From contig OZ038452.1 in the NCBI GenBank assembly GCA_964036195.1, positions 13,572,704 through 13,636,703 on the forward strand: DNA of 64,000 nucleotides, in the 5' to 3' direction. Below are positions 61,501-64,000 of the stretch, piece by piece. How positions within the stretch are numbered: position 1 is the first letter of the stretch; each line of letters starts with the position of its first letter. Origin of the DNA: Sphaerolaimus hirsutus. Taxonomy: Eukaryota > Nematoda > Chromadorea > Monhysterida > Sphaerolaimidae. The position numbers and the translations under genes are program-made. A model generated the notes under the pieces. It did not search any database and was not told the origin of the DNA. It was given only the letters and a program-made list of their open reading frames with translations.

Positions 61501-62193
61501 CTGTTAACTTGGACGGCTGTCAATTCGTCATAAATAGCCCGATCCCAAAAAAACGCTGCCTTAAAAACACACCTGTACGTTTCCATATTCGGGAAATAGA
61601 CATCCGTGTGCACCGTGCGTACTTGCATGCCGGCTGGAAAAACAACAAAAATGGAATAGCATAAACTGAATTTGAAACAAACATGCAACAAAACCTACAG
61701 TTGACTCCTTTGGTGAATCTGAGGCCGGGCGCGACAAGCCCCGCCTTCCACTCGCCGTGCTTGGCCATGGAACTGTGCGTCAGGGGCTCCACGCTGGTAC
61801 TCAGGTGCTCCTTGCGCTTTTTGGACAGTGGCAAAGGCGTGTAGCCCGACACCGCCGGCGACACGGCCGCCACCTGGGGTCAGATCCAATTTGAACATGA
61901 CAGGCTCGTGACCGACAAGTGAGTAAGTGTGTGAAATTGTACATGGATGTGTAGCACTGATGTGCACAATTTCAGTGCTTACTCAGATCTAACTTCAGTG
62001 ATTACTCGCGTGTCGGGCGTCTGACGTGCGTTCAAATTTGCGCCCTGGGATCAGATCCAATGAGAACGAAGGATGTACACACGCATAAGGCGCCCGACAC
62101 GCGATTAAGCGCACGAAATGTGGCTAGATTATGCGCTAAACGCACCACTTTGGTGAATGGGCGACCAGGCGTCGTCCGGAACAGCGATGCCAT
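58546..62193 (-). CDS. UQCRFS1: Rieske iron-sulfur subunit of cytochrome bc1, complete, 6 exons
   Basis: This is the 2Fe-2S subunit of respiratory complex III in the inner mitochondrial membrane; it passes electrons from ubiquinol to cytochrome c1. Exons on the minus strand are 62193-62083, 61873-61699, 61633-61573, 61021-60813, 60333-60142 and 58703-58546. The sum is 906 nt, or 301 residues (human 274). The start is an ACCATGG context giving [22 protein letters not shown], rich in Arg/Lys and hydroxyl residues as expected of a mitochondrial presequence. [13 protein letters not shown] marks the mature N-terminus, and residues about 136-158 form the membrane anchor. Cluster ligands are Cys241 and His243 in CTHLGC and Cys260 and His263 in CPCHGSH, with the disulfide partners Cys246 and Cys262. 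All junctions are in phase. Intron 5 carries a nested transposon pair. Confidence 0.96.
58820..59993. mobile_element. TAGGGATGG element in UQCRFS1 intron 5
   Basis: Begins TAGGGATGGAAAATAGCGC and ends GCGCTGGCCTTCCCTA. Flanks CTTTCGAT and CTCTCGAT agree at 7 of 8 bases. It carries the GCTATCCCATGATT repeat and a GCGCGCAA hairpin, and is interrupted by 59160-59716. Confidence 0.78.
59160..59716. mobile_element. GGGATC-array element nested in the intron-5 element
   Basis: TAGGGTTCAAACGGGATCCC to TCCCGTTTGAACCCTA with TACATGAC repeated exactly at both sides (59152-59159, 59717-59724). Arrays of GATCCCGATCCCG surround a 150-bp core. Confidence 0.88.
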
Positions 62194-63169
62194 GGTGTCC
62201 AAGCAGAAACAGAAGCACCACAGCCAAATCAGATCATTTGATGGGACGACTCCAAAGTGAGCCAATAATTTTATTTCTTTTTTGCGTGCAGATTGCTAGC
62301 GGGAAATATACACATCTCTTCTCTTTTTTCCCAAGTCAGTCGTGTAAAACGATATGCGTTTTCCGGAAAACTGACATAAAAGGCGGAGCTAAGTGCGACA
62401 AGTGACTGCCGAACGTTCTGCGTGCATTATTTAACACAGACGTTGTGAAACTGTGTGAAAAGCGCTATTTACAATAACACAGTTTCTCTCATGCCACTAC
62501 CTCTATCGAATGATTAGAAATGGGAAAAAAACGTTATTTAGAGCTCACAAATATGATTTTGAGGTATTAGATATTTATCTGACAAGTACTTTGTGATGTA
62601 AATATAGCCATAGCTGTGGGGCCATGGGATAGCATTGTGAGTGATGACTTTACATAGCTGCCGAAAATATACATTTTTATGTAGACTCGTTACATAATTA
62701 TATCACCTTTTGTCGAAGGTTTGTGACTTCAAGTAAAGTTCGGCCTGGAATAGTGCTTTAATAAGGTATAAGAGAAGCATAGTTGTTCAAACGTATTTAC
62801 TTTTATACGATAAATACGTAAACATATTTACTTGAGTACAGAGTAAATACGTTTACCTACATTTCCTCCGAAAAAAAGTTCTTGTACTCGCATTTATGTA
62901 TACTTTTTGAGAGTACTCGTGTACAGAAAACGCATTTCTGATAGGTGTTGAAGTAGGTTTTTTCAAGGTATGGAAGGGATAAATGGGGACAAATAGAGAA
63001 AAATAGCCAAAAAATGGGTGTATGAGCTTCATAGATCATTTATAGCCCAAAAAAACTGAAAATAGTCGAAATTGAGAGTGAAAATGGTGACACGTGAAGC
63101 CTGACAACGAAATCTGAGTTGACACAGACCACTTGACGCACGTGTGTCAACTAGTGTGTGGGCCGCCAC
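62194..63169. other. upstream region of UQCRFS1; repeats, no gene seen
   Basis: 62194-62480 is mostly unique and should contain the Rieske promoter; no clear motif is visible. 62520-62790 is the GCTATCCCATG-family repeat and 62785-62945 the AAACGTATTTAC family. Confidence 0.4.
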
Positions 63170-63286
63170 TAGTGATGGAAAAGCGTCAGAAAAAGGGCGC
63201 CATGGCGCCATTCGGAAGGTGGGTTCCAAGCGCCAAGGGCGCCACAGAAAAAGGGCGCCAAGCGCCATGGCGCCATTCCATCACTA
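63170..63286. mobile_element. short GGCGCC-array element
   Basis: TAGTGATGGAAAAGCG to GCGCCATTCCATCACTA, 117 bp. Flanks GCCGCCAC/GCCGTCAC agree at 7 of 8. Confidence 0.75.
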
Positions 63287-63756
63287 GCCGTCACTTACGT
63301 TCAACGTTCGGTAAAGAACGTTATACCGCGAACATTTATACTGCGACGTTTTGAACCGATGCTTATAACCACTTTCGTCGTCAACTGACCTCCAGTTCTG
63401 GGTTCTTTGCAATGAAACAAAATCTTCAATCCACTCGTTTGATTTGTTCAGTGCGTGCATCCTCCTAATGGAATCGCCCACGCTCCAATCCAGTAATCGA
63501 GATATAAAGCGGCAGACCAGTTAATAGGGTTGGAAAGCGATTTTTGATTTTTTTTCGAATTGTAGCTTTTAATATGATTTTCAAATCACTGACACATTTT
63601 TGGCAATGCAAATTTTGTTGGCATGCGTACATTTTGTCGCTCAAGCACGCAGTTTCACATCTAGTTTCACATCCATTCATCATCTTTGGTTATGCATCAT
63701 TCTTTTCTGCATGCTTTTTGAAAAAAAAGTTTTTCGGTGATCACAGTTTAGACATG

Positions 63757-63875
63757 TACCGTATTACCTCGAAATACCCCCATGGGAGTTAATTATTTCG
63801 CCAGCAAAATTTAAGGGGAGAGGGGTTAATTCGACGGGGGGTTAATTCAGTGGGGTAATTCGAGGTAATACGGTA
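63757..63875. mobile_element. 119-bp TACCGTATTACCTCGAAATACCCC element
   Basis: TACCGTATTACCTCGAAATA to ATTCGAGGTAATACGGTA, the smallest member of this family here. 63287-63756 and 63876-64000 show no gene. Confidence 0.7.
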
Positions 63876-64000
63876 TACAGACTTTCCTACTTAATGCGCG
63901 CACATCTGAACGTCCGTCGGTCATTTCATTGGAGTTTTCGATCCGCAGCGATGCAACTGCAGCGACTAAAGATATTTACCGTTCGAACGGACAGCAATTC

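Overview
This window is nuclear DNA from an invertebrate animal. The evidence is four spliced genes with animal-type proteins: a three-domain 10-formyltetrahydrofolate dehydrogenase, a type IV (zeta/iota-like) diacylglycerol kinase, a synaptophysin-family vesicle protein and a mitochondrial Rieske protein. Exons are GC-rich at third codon positions, while introns and spacers are AT-rich and full of transposon debris. I cannot name the species or phylum from sequence alone. There is a run of exactly 200 Ns at 51709-51908, so this is a scaffold with a gap of unknown size.

All recognised genes lie on the minus strand, so transcription runs right to left. Positions 1-2.9 kb hold coding-like exons of an unidentified minus-strand gene that leaves the window on the left. 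From 2.9 to 20.5 kb I see almost only repeats: terminal-inverted-repeat (TIR) elements, a 1.2-kb TTGACATT satellite and a 0.5-kb palindrome. ALDH1L1 occupies 20519-32419 and reconstructs completely: 16 exons, all phases matching, 904 residues. 33.3-37.3 kb is a stack of TIR elements. The diacylglycerol kinase gene runs 37457-44533, with its first exon(s) not found. Two coding-like exons of unknown identity lie at 45.5-46.1 kb. 46.3-55 kb holds nested transposons, the sequence gap and a 1.47-kb palindrome, plus one orphan terminal exon at 49.2-49.4 kb. Four exons of the synaptophysin-family gene lie at 55995-58055; the exon for the fourth membrane span and tail was not found. UQCRFS1 is complete at 58546-62193 (6 exons, 301 residues).

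The genes do not form a functional unit. They cover one-carbon metabolism, lipid signalling, vesicle membrane and respiratory chain.

The most striking feature is the repeat fraction. Many short elements share a plan: 8-bp target duplications, TIRs starting TAGGG, TAGTGATGG, TAACGATGG or CAAGGACG, and an interior built of simple tandem arrays such as GGTCCC, GGGATC, GGCGCC or CGGAAAA. The 8-bp duplications point to hAT-type transposition. Several insertions are proven by undisrupted paralogous copies inside the same window, and several are nested two or three deep. A second group has TIRs TACCGTATTTCCTCGAAATACCCC and includes a larger copy with a possible Cys-rich reading frame plus a deletion derivative. 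I saw no tRNA, rRNA or CRISPR.
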